Positions 40,311 to 47,963 are shown, numbered from the stretch's first letter. The stretch is 64,000 bases of DNA from Cyanobium sp. ATX 6A2 (GCF_024346355.1 NZ_JAGQCU010000002.1:1-64000); one strand, 5' to 3'. Program-made: numbers and translations. Notes: generated by a model not told the origin, from the letters alone.

Positions 40311-41623
40311 CGCATCAGGCCCAGGCGCCGGGCCAGGCCCGCGAACGGCTTGAGGTAGGTGGCCTCATGGGGCTGGGCCTTGAGCATCCGGTTCCAGTAG
40401 ATCCAGGGGAAGCCGAAGCGCTCCAGCAGCCAGGCGAACCAGCGCTCCTTCACCGGATTCATCAGAAAGCTGCTCACGGGCTGCTTGCTGTAGTCGAACT
40501 CCACCATCATCACCGCGTGATCGTTGGTGATCAGGGGGCAGGCGCTGTAGCCGTCATAGGCGGGATCAAGGGGCCGGCCCTCCAGCACCGCCAGCACATT
40601 GGCCGCCACCACCGGCGCCTGCTTGCGCACCGCCGCCGCCGTCTTGGCGGTGGGGAAGGAGCCCACATCGCCGATGGCGAACACATTGCCGTAGTGCACA
40701 TGCCGGGCGGTGTGCGGATCCACCTCCACCCAGCCGCCACTCGCGCGCCCAGGGTCACCATCCCTGGGCCGAACGGCCAGGGGGCTGGCGGCCACAACCG
40801 GCGGCGCCGACATGGGCGGCACCACGTGCAGGAGGTCGAAGTGAATGGTGTCCATCCGCTCGCTCTGCCCAGGCTCCTGGAGGCGAAAGCTGGCCAGGCC
40901 GGCCTCTCCGTCCACCGCCACCAGATCGTGGTGGTAGCGCACCTCGGAGTGGTGGCGGGCGGCGATCTCAACCATCTTGTCGCTGTAGGCCTGCACCGGG
41001 AACAGGCTGGCCTGGGCCGTGCAGAACAGGATGCGGCTGTTCACGCCCACGCCGCTGCGCGCCGCGAACTGCTGATGGGCCAGGTGCATGATCTTCTGGG
41101 GCGCCCCGCCGCACTTGATTGCCGTGGCCGGCTGGGTGAACAGGGCCGTGCCGCCCTGGAACTCCTCGAAGCAGCGACGGGTGTAGCTGGCCATGGGCCG
41201 GCTGTAGATGCTGGTGACGTGGTGATGGCCCAGGGTCTCGGCCAGGCCCCGCACGGCGGTCCAGTTGAGCTCGATGCCCAGGGCCACCACCAGCACGTCG
41301 TAACCGAGACGCCGGCCGCCGATCAGGTCCACGGCGTTGTGGTCGGGATCGAAACCCACCACCTTGCTTTGAATCAGGGCCACTCCCTCCGGCAGCACCT
41401 CCCGCTCAGCGCGCCTGGTGTCCTCCGGGGCGATGAAGCCTCCGGCCACCAGCACCCAGCCCGACTGGTAGTCGTGGAAGGGCGATGGCTCAACGATGAC
41501 GATCTCCAGCTGGGGGCTGAGCTTGCGCAGCCAGCTGGCCAGGGTGATGCCACCGGTGCCGCCGCCGGCGATCAGCACCTGAACGTGCGATGCGGGTCGG
41601 AGGGGCATGGGGCTCAGGCTCAT
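40298..41623 (-). CDS. sqr: sulfide:quinone oxidoreductase, type II (HMT2/SQOR-like)
   Basis: A 441-residue FAD protein that should oxidise sulfide and pass electrons to quinone. The N-terminal dinucleotide motif is LIAGGGTGGITLA. Both redox cysteines of the type II group are in place: KCGGAPQKIMHL and YDGYSACPLIT, matching the pair in human SQOR. DLLHVVPPMSAPPVV, FAIGDVGSFPTAKTAAAVRKQAP, MMVEFDY and the C-terminal WIYWNRMLKA amphipathic membrane anchor also agree. It is followed, with overlap, by a rhodanese lipoprotein and is divergent from a thiol methyltransferase gene. Confidence 0.9.
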   Translation of the reverse strand: MSLSPMPLRPASHVQVLIAGGGTGGITLASWLRKLSPQLEIVIVEPSPFHDYQSGWVLVAGGFIAPEDTRRAEREVLPEGVALIQSKVVGFDPDHNAVDLIGGRRLGYDVLVVALGIELNWTAVRGLAETLGHHHVTSIYSRPMASYTRRCFEEFQGGTALFTQPATAIKCGGAPQKIMHLAHQQFAARSGVGVNSRILFCTAQASLFPVQAYSDKMVEIAARHHSEVRYHHDLVAVDGEAGLASFRLQEPGQSERMDTIHFDLLHVVPPMSAPPVVAASPLAVRPRDGDPGRASGGWVEVDPHTARHVHYGNVFAIGDVGSFPTAKTAAAVRKQAPVVAANVLAVLEGRPLDPAYDGYSACPLITNDHAVMMVEFDYSKQPVSSFLMNPVKERWFAWLLERFGFPWIYWNRMLKAQPHEATYLKPFAGLARRLGLMRWQA

Positions 41624-41637
41624 GAGTATTTCGACAT

Positions 41638-41653
41638 ATGATGCTTACGTCAT
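41638..41653. promoter_or_regulatory. imperfect palindrome between sqr and the methyltransferase gene
   Basis: Only 43 bases separate the divergent starts at 41623 and 41667. They are AT-rich and include atga-tgcttacg-tcat, an imperfect inverted repeat with matching ATGA/TCAT ends. A site here could control both directions. No regulator gene is adjacent, so this is a guess from position and symmetry. Confidence 0.3.
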
Positions 41654-41666
41654 TCCAGAATAGTCC

Positions 41667-42386
41667 TTGTTTCGCCCCGTGTTGTCCCGTCCTGCTGACT
41701 CCCTGTTGTCCTGTCACCGCTCCGGGGACCATTCCCGGCGCTGGGACCAGCGCTATCGCGAGGGCAGCGATGGCTGGGAACTCGGCCAGCCCGCCCCGCC
41801 CCTGGCGGAGTTCCTGCGTCACGATCCGCGCCGTCCAGAGCCGGGGGGTGCGGTGCTGGTGCCCGGCTGCGGCCGCGGCCATGAAGCGGCCCTGCTGGCC
41901 GAACTCGGCTTCTCGGTGGTGGGCCTGGATTTCAGCGGCGAGGCCCTGCGCGAGGCCCGCAGACTGCACGGTCCCGACCGCCCCGGGCTGCGCTGGCTGC
42001 AGGCCGACCTGTTCGACCCGGCGGCGCTGGAGGCTGCCAGGCTTGGGCCCGGCAGCCTGCGGGGTGTGCTGGAGCACACCTGTTTCTGCGCCATCGATCC
42101 GCAGCTGCGTGAGGCCTACGGGGCCACCGCGGCGCGCCTGTTGCAGCCGGGCGGCTGGCTGCTGGGCCTGTTCTGGTGCCACAGCCGGCCCGGCGGTCCA
42201 CCCTGGGGCAGTGATCCCCACGAGCTCGCTCACCTGTGGCGGCAGGCCGCTCTGGTGGAGGTGATCTGGGAGCCGGCCAGCGGCTCGATCGCCAAACGCA
42301 GCGACGAATGGCTGGGGCTGTGGCGCAAACCCATCAACCCCGAACGGTCACGCGATCAGGAGGACTCACCATGCTTGATCACCTGA
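41667..42386 (+). CDS. HOL/TPMT-type thiol/halide S-methyltransferase
   Basis: A class I methyltransferase of up to 239 residues. WDQRYREGSDGWELGQPAPPL, VLVPGCGRGHEAALLAELGFSVVGLD, TCFCAIDPQLREAY, GGPPWGSDP and the C-terminal SIAKRSDEWLGLWRK align with plant HOL1-type halide/thiol methyltransferases of the TPMT superfamily, which methylate thiols, bisulfide and halides with SAM. The start is uncertain (TTG 41667, GTG 41679 or a later TTG). Beside a sulfide oxidase it plausibly methylates sulfide or small thiols; this role is inferred. Confidence 0.82.
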   Translation: MFRPVLSRPADSLLSCHRSGDHSRRWDQRYREGSDGWELGQPAPPLAEFLRHDPRRPEPGGAVLVPGCGRGHEAALLAELGFSVVGLDFSGEALREARRLHGPDRPGLRWLQADLFDPAALEAARLGPGSLRGVLEHTCFCAIDPQLREAYGATAARLLQPGGWLLGLFWCHSRPGGPPWGSDPHELAHLWRQAALVEVIWEPASGSIAKRSDEWLGLWRKPINPERSRDQEDSPCLIT

Positions 42387-42913
42387 AGCAGCGCATGCAG
42401 AGGTGGGGCTTCACCTGGGAGGGGCTGCGCGACAACCGCCGCGGTGAGTGGTGGGTGCTGGCCCAGATGGCCCTGATTGCCGCGCACGCATTGCCGGCGG
42501 CACCGGCCCTGAGCGAATTCGGGCTGCACTGGCCGATGGCCCTGCGGCTCAGCGGCGCCATCGTGGTGGTGATTGGCCTTGCCGTTGGCGCCCAGGGTGC
42601 GTTGAACCTGGGCGACAGCCTCAGCCCCCTTCCAGAGCCGATCCCCGGAGCGGCCCTGGTCACAGAAGGTGCTTACGGCCGTTGCCGGCATCCCTTGTAT
42701 CAGTCGCTGCTGCTCTGCTCCCTGGGGGTTGTGCTGCTGCTCGGCAGCCTGCTGCACCTGGGGCTGCTGGTGGCCCTGGCCGTTGTGCTGGGGTTCAAGG
42801 CTCGGCGGGAGGAGCAGCGCCTCTGCGAAAGCCATCCCGACTATCCGACGTACCGGCAGAGCACGCCAGCGATCATTCCGCATCTGCCAGGACTGGACTG
42901 GAGAGGCTCATAG
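42371..42913 (+). CDS. ICMT/PEMT-family membrane methyltransferase
   Basis: A 180-residue protein with about four hydrophobic helices and the C-terminal signature of isoprenylcysteine/phospholipid methyltransferases: LVTEGAYGRCRHPLYQSLLLCSLGVVLLLGS, then KARREEQRLCESHPDYPTYRQSTPAIIP. Its ATG overlaps the end of the upstream thiol methyltransferase by 16 bases, so the two are coupled. The methanethiol methyltransferase MddA belongs to this superfamily, which makes a volatile-sulfur role conceivable, but the substrate cannot be assigned from sequence. Confidence 0.75.
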   Translation: MLDHLKQRMQRWGFTWEGLRDNRRGEWWVLAQMALIAAHALPAAPALSEFGLHWPMALRLSGAIVVVIGLAVGAQGALNLGDSLSPLPEPIPGAALVTEGAYGRCRHPLYQSLLLCSLGVVLLLGSLLHLGLLVALAVVLGFKARREEQRLCESHPDYPTYRQSTPAIIPHLPGLDWRGS

Positions 42914-43088
42914 CTCGCCGGCGCCGTTCCGTCGCGGTGCCTGTTGTCTCTCCTGGCCGCCTGGCCAGCCCTGCCAGGTCACCGCTCATCGAACCTGATA
43001 TCCAGGCCCTCCAGCAGCGGCGGCACGACGTCGGACACAGCGGCGAAAAGGGTTGGCCGCGGCACCTGGAAGACAGTTGGTCCAGGAT

Positions 43089-43625
43089 CTAGCTGGCACA
43101 CGCTGCCGTCAGGGAATGGAGCGTCTGAACCTGCCCGGGGGCCAGAGCAAAACTGAGCTCACCCTTTGAACTCGGCACGATCATCTGCATCGCGATGCCA
43201 TCGTCAGGAATCGGACTGAGGCACCCCGCTTCGTACTGGGCTGAATCGGCCGGGATGGCGCCACCTGCATTGATCAACAACTCCTCGCTGCGATTGGCGA
43301 GGCTCCAGGTCTGCTGATTGCCATCAGTGAGTATCAAAGGCAGGGCGTGATCCAGCTTCAGCCCGGAAGACTCAGCATTCAGTCGCAGTCGCAGGCCAGA
43401 CGGAGCGTTGACATCCGAGCGCTCAAAGAGCATTCCTCCCAGCCGGTGCCCAGAACCGTCGTCAAGAAACCAGTTTCCTGCTGTATCTGCCGAGGCTGCC
43501 AACGGGGCGAAGAAAGGTGAAGCCAGAAGGAGCGCCACTGCGAGCATCCCAGCACCTCCAATTGCGAGAATCCGCCGAACTCGCCGCATGATTCCAAGCG
43601 TGAATGAAGCAAAAGGAAGACTCAT
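43089..43625 (-). CDS. exported DUF3122-like protein, copy 1
   Basis: A 178-residue protein with an N-terminal signal (LAIGGAGMLAVALLLASPFFAPLAASA, cleavage near ADTAG). The mature part, NWFLDDGSGHRLGGMLFE... GLRLRLNAES... LDHALPLILTD... SLANRSEELLINAG... IPADSAQYE, resembles the cyanobacterial DUF3122 family; that label is tentative. It is clearly paralogous to the divergent gene at 43813. The start may be 43625 or ATG 43589. GC is lower than in the rest of the window. Confidence 0.7.
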   Translation of the reverse strand: MSLPFASFTLGIMRRVRRILAIGGAGMLAVALLLASPFFAPLAASADTAGNWFLDDGSGHRLGGMLFERSDVNAPSGLRLRLNAESSGLKLDHALPLILTDGNQQTWSLANRSEELLINAGGAIPADSAQYEAGCLSPIPDDGIAMQMIVPSSKGELSFALAPGQVQTLHSLTAACAS

Positions 43626-43812
43626 GGCTCTGATTCATCTGTACTCTCTAAGTCTAGTCATGGTTACGGCAGCGTATTCTGAGGCAAGTCAGATTTGATC
43701 CTCCACCTGAGGACACCAGCAGTGGTGAGTTGCTTGGCATTCTTCTGTAAAGAAAGACACCGTCAACCCGTCTATCGCCTTATCATTAGCTCACCTATAG
43801 TTGAAGTAGATC

Positions 43813-44319
43813 ATGAGGTTGCCCATCCGCCTTTCAGCGTTCCTGCAGAGATCGGCACTCAGCGTTCTGCCCTGTCTGTTGGCTGTTCTGCTGGGAGCTC
43901 TTCCTGTCATGGCGGCGGAGAGCTGGTCTCTCCACGATGGGGCTGGCCATCGCCTCAATGCACAAGTCTTCGAGCAGCCGTTCCCGGAGTATCCCGCAGG
44001 TCTTCGAATCCGCCTCAATGCGCTGGATGCCAATACAACACTGGATCACCAGCAACAACTGCTGTTGAGCGATTCAACGGGCCAGGAGTGGAGGTTGCCC
44101 AACCGCAGTGAAGAACTGGTTCAGAGAGGTCAATCGCCGATTCCATCCGGTTCGGCTCAGTTCGACATCAACGCCTTGCAACCTCGCCCAAGTGAGGCGC
44201 TTCCTCTCCATTTCACAGTCCCCACATCCACAGGTATCTTGAACTTCGATCTCACCCCCGATCAGGCCATGGAGCTTCACAGTTTAGAGTCTGTGCAACG
44301 GCGTGACGATCAGGGCTGA
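43813..44319 (+). CDS. exported DUF3122-like protein, copy 2
   Basis: A 168-residue protein with a cleavable signal (LPCLLAVLLGALPVMAAES). The mature part WSLHDGAGHRLNAQVFE... AGLRIRLNALD... LDHQQQLLLSD... RLPNRSEELVQRG... IPSGSAQFD... FDLTPDQAMELHSLESV matches copy 1 position by position, with the same tryptophan, GHRL, NRSEEL and SAQ landmarks. It diverges from copy 1 across 187 AT-rich bases and overlaps the 3' end of the second rhodanese gene by 10 bases. Function unknown; the periplasmic location and neighbours suggest a role under sulfide exposure. Confidence 0.7.
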   Translation: MRLPIRLSAFLQRSALSVLPCLLAVLLGALPVMAAESWSLHDGAGHRLNAQVFEQPFPEYPAGLRIRLNALDANTTLDHQQQLLLSDSTGQEWRLPNRSEELVQRGQSPIPSGSAQFDINALQPRPSEALPLHFTVPTSTGILNFDLTPDQAMELHSLESVQRRDDQG

Positions 44320-44882
44320 GCCCTGGCAAGGCCTTCTGACAATGACACGGGCTCTCCAGCTGTTGTCCAGCCAGCAAAGCTTGGTGGAAAGCCCTTCACA
44401 TCGGTAAAGCCTTGCAGACGAAGCGCCATCACACCCATCGCAGATCGATACCCCGTCGAGCAGTACAACACAACCTCTCGATCAGTCGGGATAGCATCCA
44501 GATGCCGGTCGAGCTCTTGAAGGGGGATGTTGATGGCTCCAGCGATATGACCGGCTTTGTACTCGGACGAACTCCGCACATCAATCAGGAAAGGGGTTGA
44601 GCCGTCGATCAAGTTTTTCAAGGCGCCAACCGTGCCTAGCGCATAATAGTCAGCCGGGATCGAGCTGAGATAGTGATCAACAGCACGCTCCAATGGGGAC
44701 ACGAGTTCGGGATGAACAAGCGCCTGATCATCAGATTGGGCTGTCCCAATGGTGGCTGCAGCCGCAAACCCTGAGTTCAATCCGATCAGCATATAGATTG
44801 CCAGAGCAAAGCCGCAGAGCGACGCTGACATCACGTCCCACAGCTCAGGCAGACTGACCGGATGATGACAACGTCGTTTCAA
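44310..44882 (-). CDS. membrane-anchored rhodanese-domain protein
   Basis: A 190-residue protein with one N-terminal hydrophobic segment (LCGFALAIYMLIGLNSGFAAA) acting as signal or anchor. The rhodanese domain has PFLIDVRSSSEYKAGHIAGAINIPLQELD and the active loop YCSTGYRSAM, with the catalytic Cys. It is 42 bases downstream of the c-heme protein gene on the same strand and is probably the last gene of the psbA transcript unit. It is a second, distinct rhodanese from the one at 39756. GC is lower than average. Confidence 0.85.
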   Translation of the reverse strand: MKRRCHHPVSLPELWDVMSASLCGFALAIYMLIGLNSGFAAAATIGTAQSDDQALVHPELVSPLERAVDHYLSSIPADYYALGTVGALKNLIDGSTPFLIDVRSSSEYKAGHIAGAINIPLQELDRHLDAIPTDREVVLYCSTGYRSAMGVMALRLQGFTDVKGFPPSFAGWTTAGEPVSLSEGLARAQP

Positions 44883-44924
44883 AGCGCGTACCGAGAGATC
44901 TGCTGTTGGGAGGTGTTCACCAGC

Positions 44925-45566
44925 TCAGGGAGTGGTGGCAAGTGCTTCTTGCAACTCCGGCAAATACACCGCATACATGCCGCGCAGATCACCGGGCTTG
45001 AAGTTGAAGGCCTTGTCGTTCGGGTAGTTGGCCTTCACGAAGCCCGGCCGGCTGTCTCTTGTGCCATGGCAGGCCAGGCAACTGGCCTCCACATTGATGC
45101 GCCGGTAATAGTTCAGGCCGGCTCCCTGCGCAGCCGTGGCGGGTTCCCACAGGCCCGTGATCTCGGGATGCCTGGCGAAGAGATCGATCACCTGGCTGTC
45201 CTGGGGGCCGGCGGGTGCATGGTCGGGGTTGCGGAACTTGGTGGCCACCTGGCGCACCTGCCAGCCGTTGTCCTTGCCGATCGCCATGGCCCGCATGCCC
45301 ACGGGCTTGCAGACCTCCTTCATTGTTTCGATGGTGGGTTCGTCGCTGACGCCCTCAAGGGTGGAGGCCAGTGCAATGCGCATCTGGTCAAGCTGTTCCA
45401 CTTCCACCACGGCCTTGGCCAGAGCCGAAGAATCGTGCGGTAGAGGGGCCTCTGCCGCCAGAGCCACAGGGGGCAAGGCTGCCGGCAGCCCGACAAGAGC
45501 AACGACCAGAAGCAGGGAGGAGAGGGCCAGCCATGCCAGCCGCGGGAGTTGGAAGATGGAGGTCAT
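44925..45566 (-). CDS. Tll0287-like c-type heme protein (DUF3365)
   Basis: A 213-residue exported protein with signal peptide (residues about 8-37, ALAAEA). It has one heme-attachment motif CLACHG preceded by YYRRINVEASCLACHG, and an upstream TMKEVCKPVGM segment that may hold the cysteine ligand known for Tll0287. DKAFNFKPGDLRGMYAVYLP is also typical of the DUF3365 family. Such PAS-like heme domains are thought to sense redox or gases or carry electrons. It lies 4 bases after the small membrane protein and upstream of a rhodanese. Confidence 0.85.
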   Translation of the reverse strand: MTSIFQLPRLAWLALSSLLLVVALVGLPAALPPVALAAEAPLPHDSSALAKAVVEVEQLDQMRIALASTLEGVSDEPTIETMKEVCKPVGMRAMAIGKDNGWQVRQVATKFRNPDHAPAGPQDSQVIDLFARHPEITGLWEPATAAQGAGLNYYRRINVEASCLACHGTRDSRPGFVKANYPNDKAFNFKPGDLRGMYAVYLPELQEALATTP

Positions 45567-45570
45567 GGGT

Positions 45571-45810
45571 TCAGGCGTTGGTGAACGCTGGCGACGTCCC
45601 TGAAGTCAGCAACTTCTGGACGATGGCAATACCGCTGACCGCCTGCCAGCCAAACAGCAGCAGCACCACATTGATCGCCACGTGCAGGGGAAGCAGTGCC
45701 CACATCAGCACAGGGTGGACGAAGTTCAGGGCGAAGGGCATAAAGCCTGGCTGGGCGAGGAAAGGGATCCGCGCAGCCGGTATAAACGGAAGGCTCGCCA
45801 GGAAACCCAT
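45571..45810 (-). CDS. short membrane protein, DUF4079-like fragment
   Basis: A 79-residue protein with one or two helices (FALNFVHPVLMWALLPLHVAINVVLLLFGWQAVSGIAIVQ). The FVHPVLMW motif is like the first helix of DUF4079, a cytochrome-b561-like cyanobacterial membrane family, but the protein is shorter than usual and may be truncated. It lies 63 bases after psbA and 4 bases before the c-heme gene, which suggests co-expression and possibly a membrane partner for the heme protein. Confidence 0.55.
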   Translation of the reverse strand: MGFLASLPFIPAARIPFLAQPGFMPFALNFVHPVLMWALLPLHVAINVVLLLFGWQAVSGIAIVQKLLTSGTSPAFTNA

Positions 45811-45873
45811 GGGCGAATCGGTAGGAATCCTGGAGATACCAATGGCATCGGCTGGACGGGGTTCAAAGCCGCA

Positions 45874-46953
45874 CTAACCGATCGGCGGAGCACTGAGGGC
45901 CATGGGCTCAGACGGCACAGCCGCCAGGTCGAGGGGGAAGTTGTGGGTGTTGCGCTCGTGCATGGCCTCAATGCCCAGACCCCCACGGTTGAGCACATCG
46001 GCCCAGGTGTTGATCACACGGCCCTGGTGGTCGAGCACCGAATGGTTGAAGTTGAAGCCGTTGACGTTGAACGAGAAGCTGATCACCGCCAGGGTGGCAA
46101 ACCAGATCCCCACCACCGGCCAGGCGGCCAGGAAGAAGTGCAGGCTGCGGCTGTTGTTGAAGGACGCGTACTGGAAGATCAGCCGGCCGAAGTAGCCGTG
46201 GGCCGCCACGATGTTGTAGGTCTCCTCTTCCTGGCCAAACTTATAGCCGCGGTTCTGGCTCTCGGTTTCGGTGGTCTCACGCACCAGCGAGCTGGTGACC
46301 AGGGAGCCGTGCATGGCGGAGAACAGGCTGCCGCCGAACACACCGGCCACGCCGATCATGTGGAACGGGTGCATCAGCACGTTGTGCTCGGCCTGGAGCA
46401 CCAGCATGAAGTTGAAGGTGCCGGAAATGCCCAGGGGCATGGGGTCGGAGAAGCTGCCCTGGCCGATGGCGTACACCAGCAGCACGGCGGTGGCCGCACC
46501 GACTGGGGCGCTGTAGGCCACGGCGATCCAGGGACGCATCCCCAGGCGATAGCTCAGTTCCCACTCCCGACCCAGGTAGGCATAGATGCCGATCAGGAAG
46601 TGGAAGATGATCAGCTGGTAGGGGCCGCCGTTGTAGAGCCACTCATCGAGGCTGCTGGCCTCCCAGATCGGGTAGAAGTGCAGACCGATGGCGTTGGAGC
46701 TGGGCACCACCGCCGCGGTGATGATGTTGTTGCCGTAGAGCAGGCTGCCGGTGATGGGTTCGCGGATGCCGTCGATGTCAACGGGGGGAGCGGCGATGAA
46801 GGCGATGATGAAACAGCTGGCTGCCGCCAGCAGGGTGGGGATCATCAGCACCCCGAACCAACCGATGTAGAGGCGGTTGTCGGTGCTGGTGATCCAGTCC
46901 TTGAAGGACTCCCAGGGGTGGCTCCGCTTGGGAGCCAGGGACGTTGAAACCAT
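45874..46953 (-). CDS. psbA: photosystem II D1 protein, low-oxygen D1' isoform
   Basis: A full 359-residue D1 with gap-free standard numbering. Ligands of the manganese cluster are all present (D170, E189, H332, E333, D342, A344), with YZ Tyr161, H190, H198, H215, H252, S264 and H272; the tail after A344 is normal. It carries Ala80, Leu158 and Ala286, the three changes that define the D1' isoform induced at low oxygen. Further unusual residues are Ala144, Ala162, Pro171 and Arg235. Glu130 is as in high-light D1. ATG 46953 gives the normal start. It heads a four-gene minus-strand group with the DUF4079-like, c-heme and rhodanese genes. Confidence 0.95.
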   Translation of the reverse strand: MVSTSLAPKRSHPWESFKDWITSTDNRLYIGWFGVLMIPTLLAAASCFIIAFIAAPPVDIDGIREPITGSLLYGNNIITAAVVPSSNAIGLHFYPIWEASSLDEWLYNGGPYQLIIFHFLIGIYAYLGREWELSYRLGMRPWIAVAYSAPVGAATAVLLVYAIGQGSFSDPMPLGISGTFNFMLVLQAEHNVLMHPFHMIGVAGVFGGSLFSAMHGSLVTSSLVRETTETESQNRGYKFGQEEETYNIVAAHGYFGRLIFQYASFNNSRSLHFFLAAWPVVGIWFATLAVISFSFNVNGFNFNHSVLDHQGRVINTWADVLNRGGLGIEAMHERNTHNFPLDLAAVPSEPMALSAPPIG

Positions 46954-46986
46954 GACGGGAATGAGAACGGAGAACAGGGGAAGAAC

Positions 46987-47016
46987 GAGCAGGCGGGACC
47001 CAGAACCTGCCTGCTC
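46987..47016 (-). promoter_or_regulatory. hairpin in the psbA leader
   Basis: The arms gagcaggc and gcctgctc (46987-46994 and 47009-47016) can extend to eleven pairs with one G-T wobble, enclosing an eight-base loop. It starts 34 bases before the psbA ATG, within the probable 5' untranslated leader. No Shine-Dalgarno sequence is visible near the ATG. The hairpin may affect message stability or initiation, as leaders do in other psbA genes; this is inferred. Confidence 0.4.
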
Positions 47017-47123
47017 ATAACGGTAGCGTTGAATTGAGATAGGCGCGTAGCGCAGGGATGGGTGCTTGTGCTCATTTCCGCAGCCCCGCTGCTCAGACCT
47101 GCTGCTAGGCCCAGCTGGGGCGC

Positions 47124-47936
47124 TCACTCCGCCGGCAGCACCTGGCGGTAGCCATTGGCGCTGCACACCCGCAACGGCGTGGCGAACAGCTCGCTCAGGG
47201 GGCCGTCGCGCAGGAGCTCCTCCACCGGGCCGTCGCCCACCACCCGGCCCTCGCGCAGCAGCACAGCGCGGCGGATCTCGGGGATGATCGCCTCGATCTG
47301 GTGGGTCACCAGCAACAGAGTGGTGCCGGATCGGGCCAGATCCCGCAGCAGCCCCAGCAGCTGGTGCCTGGCCTGCAGGTCGAGGCCGTTGGTGGGTTCA
47401 TCGAGCACCAGCACCTCGGGCCCGTGCACCAGGGCCCGGGCCAGCAGCAGCCGGCGGCGCTGGCCATCGGAGAGCTGGCCGAAGGGCCGCTCGGCCAGCT
47501 GCGCCAGACCCAGCTGCGCCATCAGGGCCGTTACCCGCTCGGCCATGGCGGTGGTGGGCTGCTGGCTGCGGCCGATCCCCACCGAGCCGAAGAACCCCGA
47601 GAGCACCACATCGGCTGCCCTCACCTGGGGCCGGTACTGGGCCTGCAGATCCGGCGACACCAGCCCGATGCGCCCGCGCAGCTCCCAGAGATTCACAGTG
47701 GTGCTGCCGAAGATCCGCAGCCACGAGCCTGGCTTCACCACCGGATAGAGCTCGCGGCTGAGCAGCTTCACCAGCGAACTCTTGCCTGAGCCGTTGGGAC
47801 CGAGGATCACGGTGTGCTCGCCCCGGTGCAGGCACAGGCTGAGGTCGGTGAACACCGGCCTTGGCCCGAGCCAGGCCTCCACGGCCTGCAGCTCGAGGTA
47901 GGCGCTGGGATCGCTGGTCGCGGGCATGGCGCTCAC
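47124..47936 (-). CDS. ABC transporter ATP-binding protein
   Basis: A 270-residue ATPase with Walker [11 protein letters not shown], a Q-loop around [12 protein letters not shown], signature [32 protein letters not shown] and the switch His in [13 protein letters not shown]. It resembles the ModF/YlmA-like group of solitary ABC ATPases ([16 protein letters not shown]). No permease gene is adjacent. The start may be 47936 or ATG 47927. Confidence 0.88.
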   Translation of the reverse strand: MSAMPATSDPSAYLELQAVEAWLGPRPVFTDLSLCLHRGEHTVILGPNGSGKSSLVKLLSRELYPVVKPGSWLRIFGSTTVNLWELRGRIGLVSPDLQAQYRPQVRAADVVLSGFFGSVGIGRSQQPTTAMAERVTALMAQLGLAQLAERPFGQLSDGQRRRLLLARALVHGPEVLVLDEPTNGLDLQARHQLLGLLRDLARSGTTLLLVTHQIEAIIPEIRRAVLLREGRVVGDGPVEELLRDGPLSELFATPLRVCSANGYRQVLPAE

Positions 47937-47963
47937 CGTAGGCAGGAGCGCCGCTGCCGTCGC

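Noticed and set aside
42914-43088. Extra gene or RNA between the ICMT-like gene and the first DUF3122-like gene
   Set aside because: Only short frames with no family resemblance and no tRNA-like cloverleaf; left as plain spacer.
43626-43812. Promoter boxes (tatagt at 43797-43802) before the second DUF3122-like gene
   Set aside because: The -10-like hexamer is only 10 bases from the ATG and lacks a -35 partner.
45874-46953. Chlorophyll f synthase or rogue D1
   Set aside because: All manganese-cluster ligands and Tyr161-His190 are conserved, which those D1 relatives lack.
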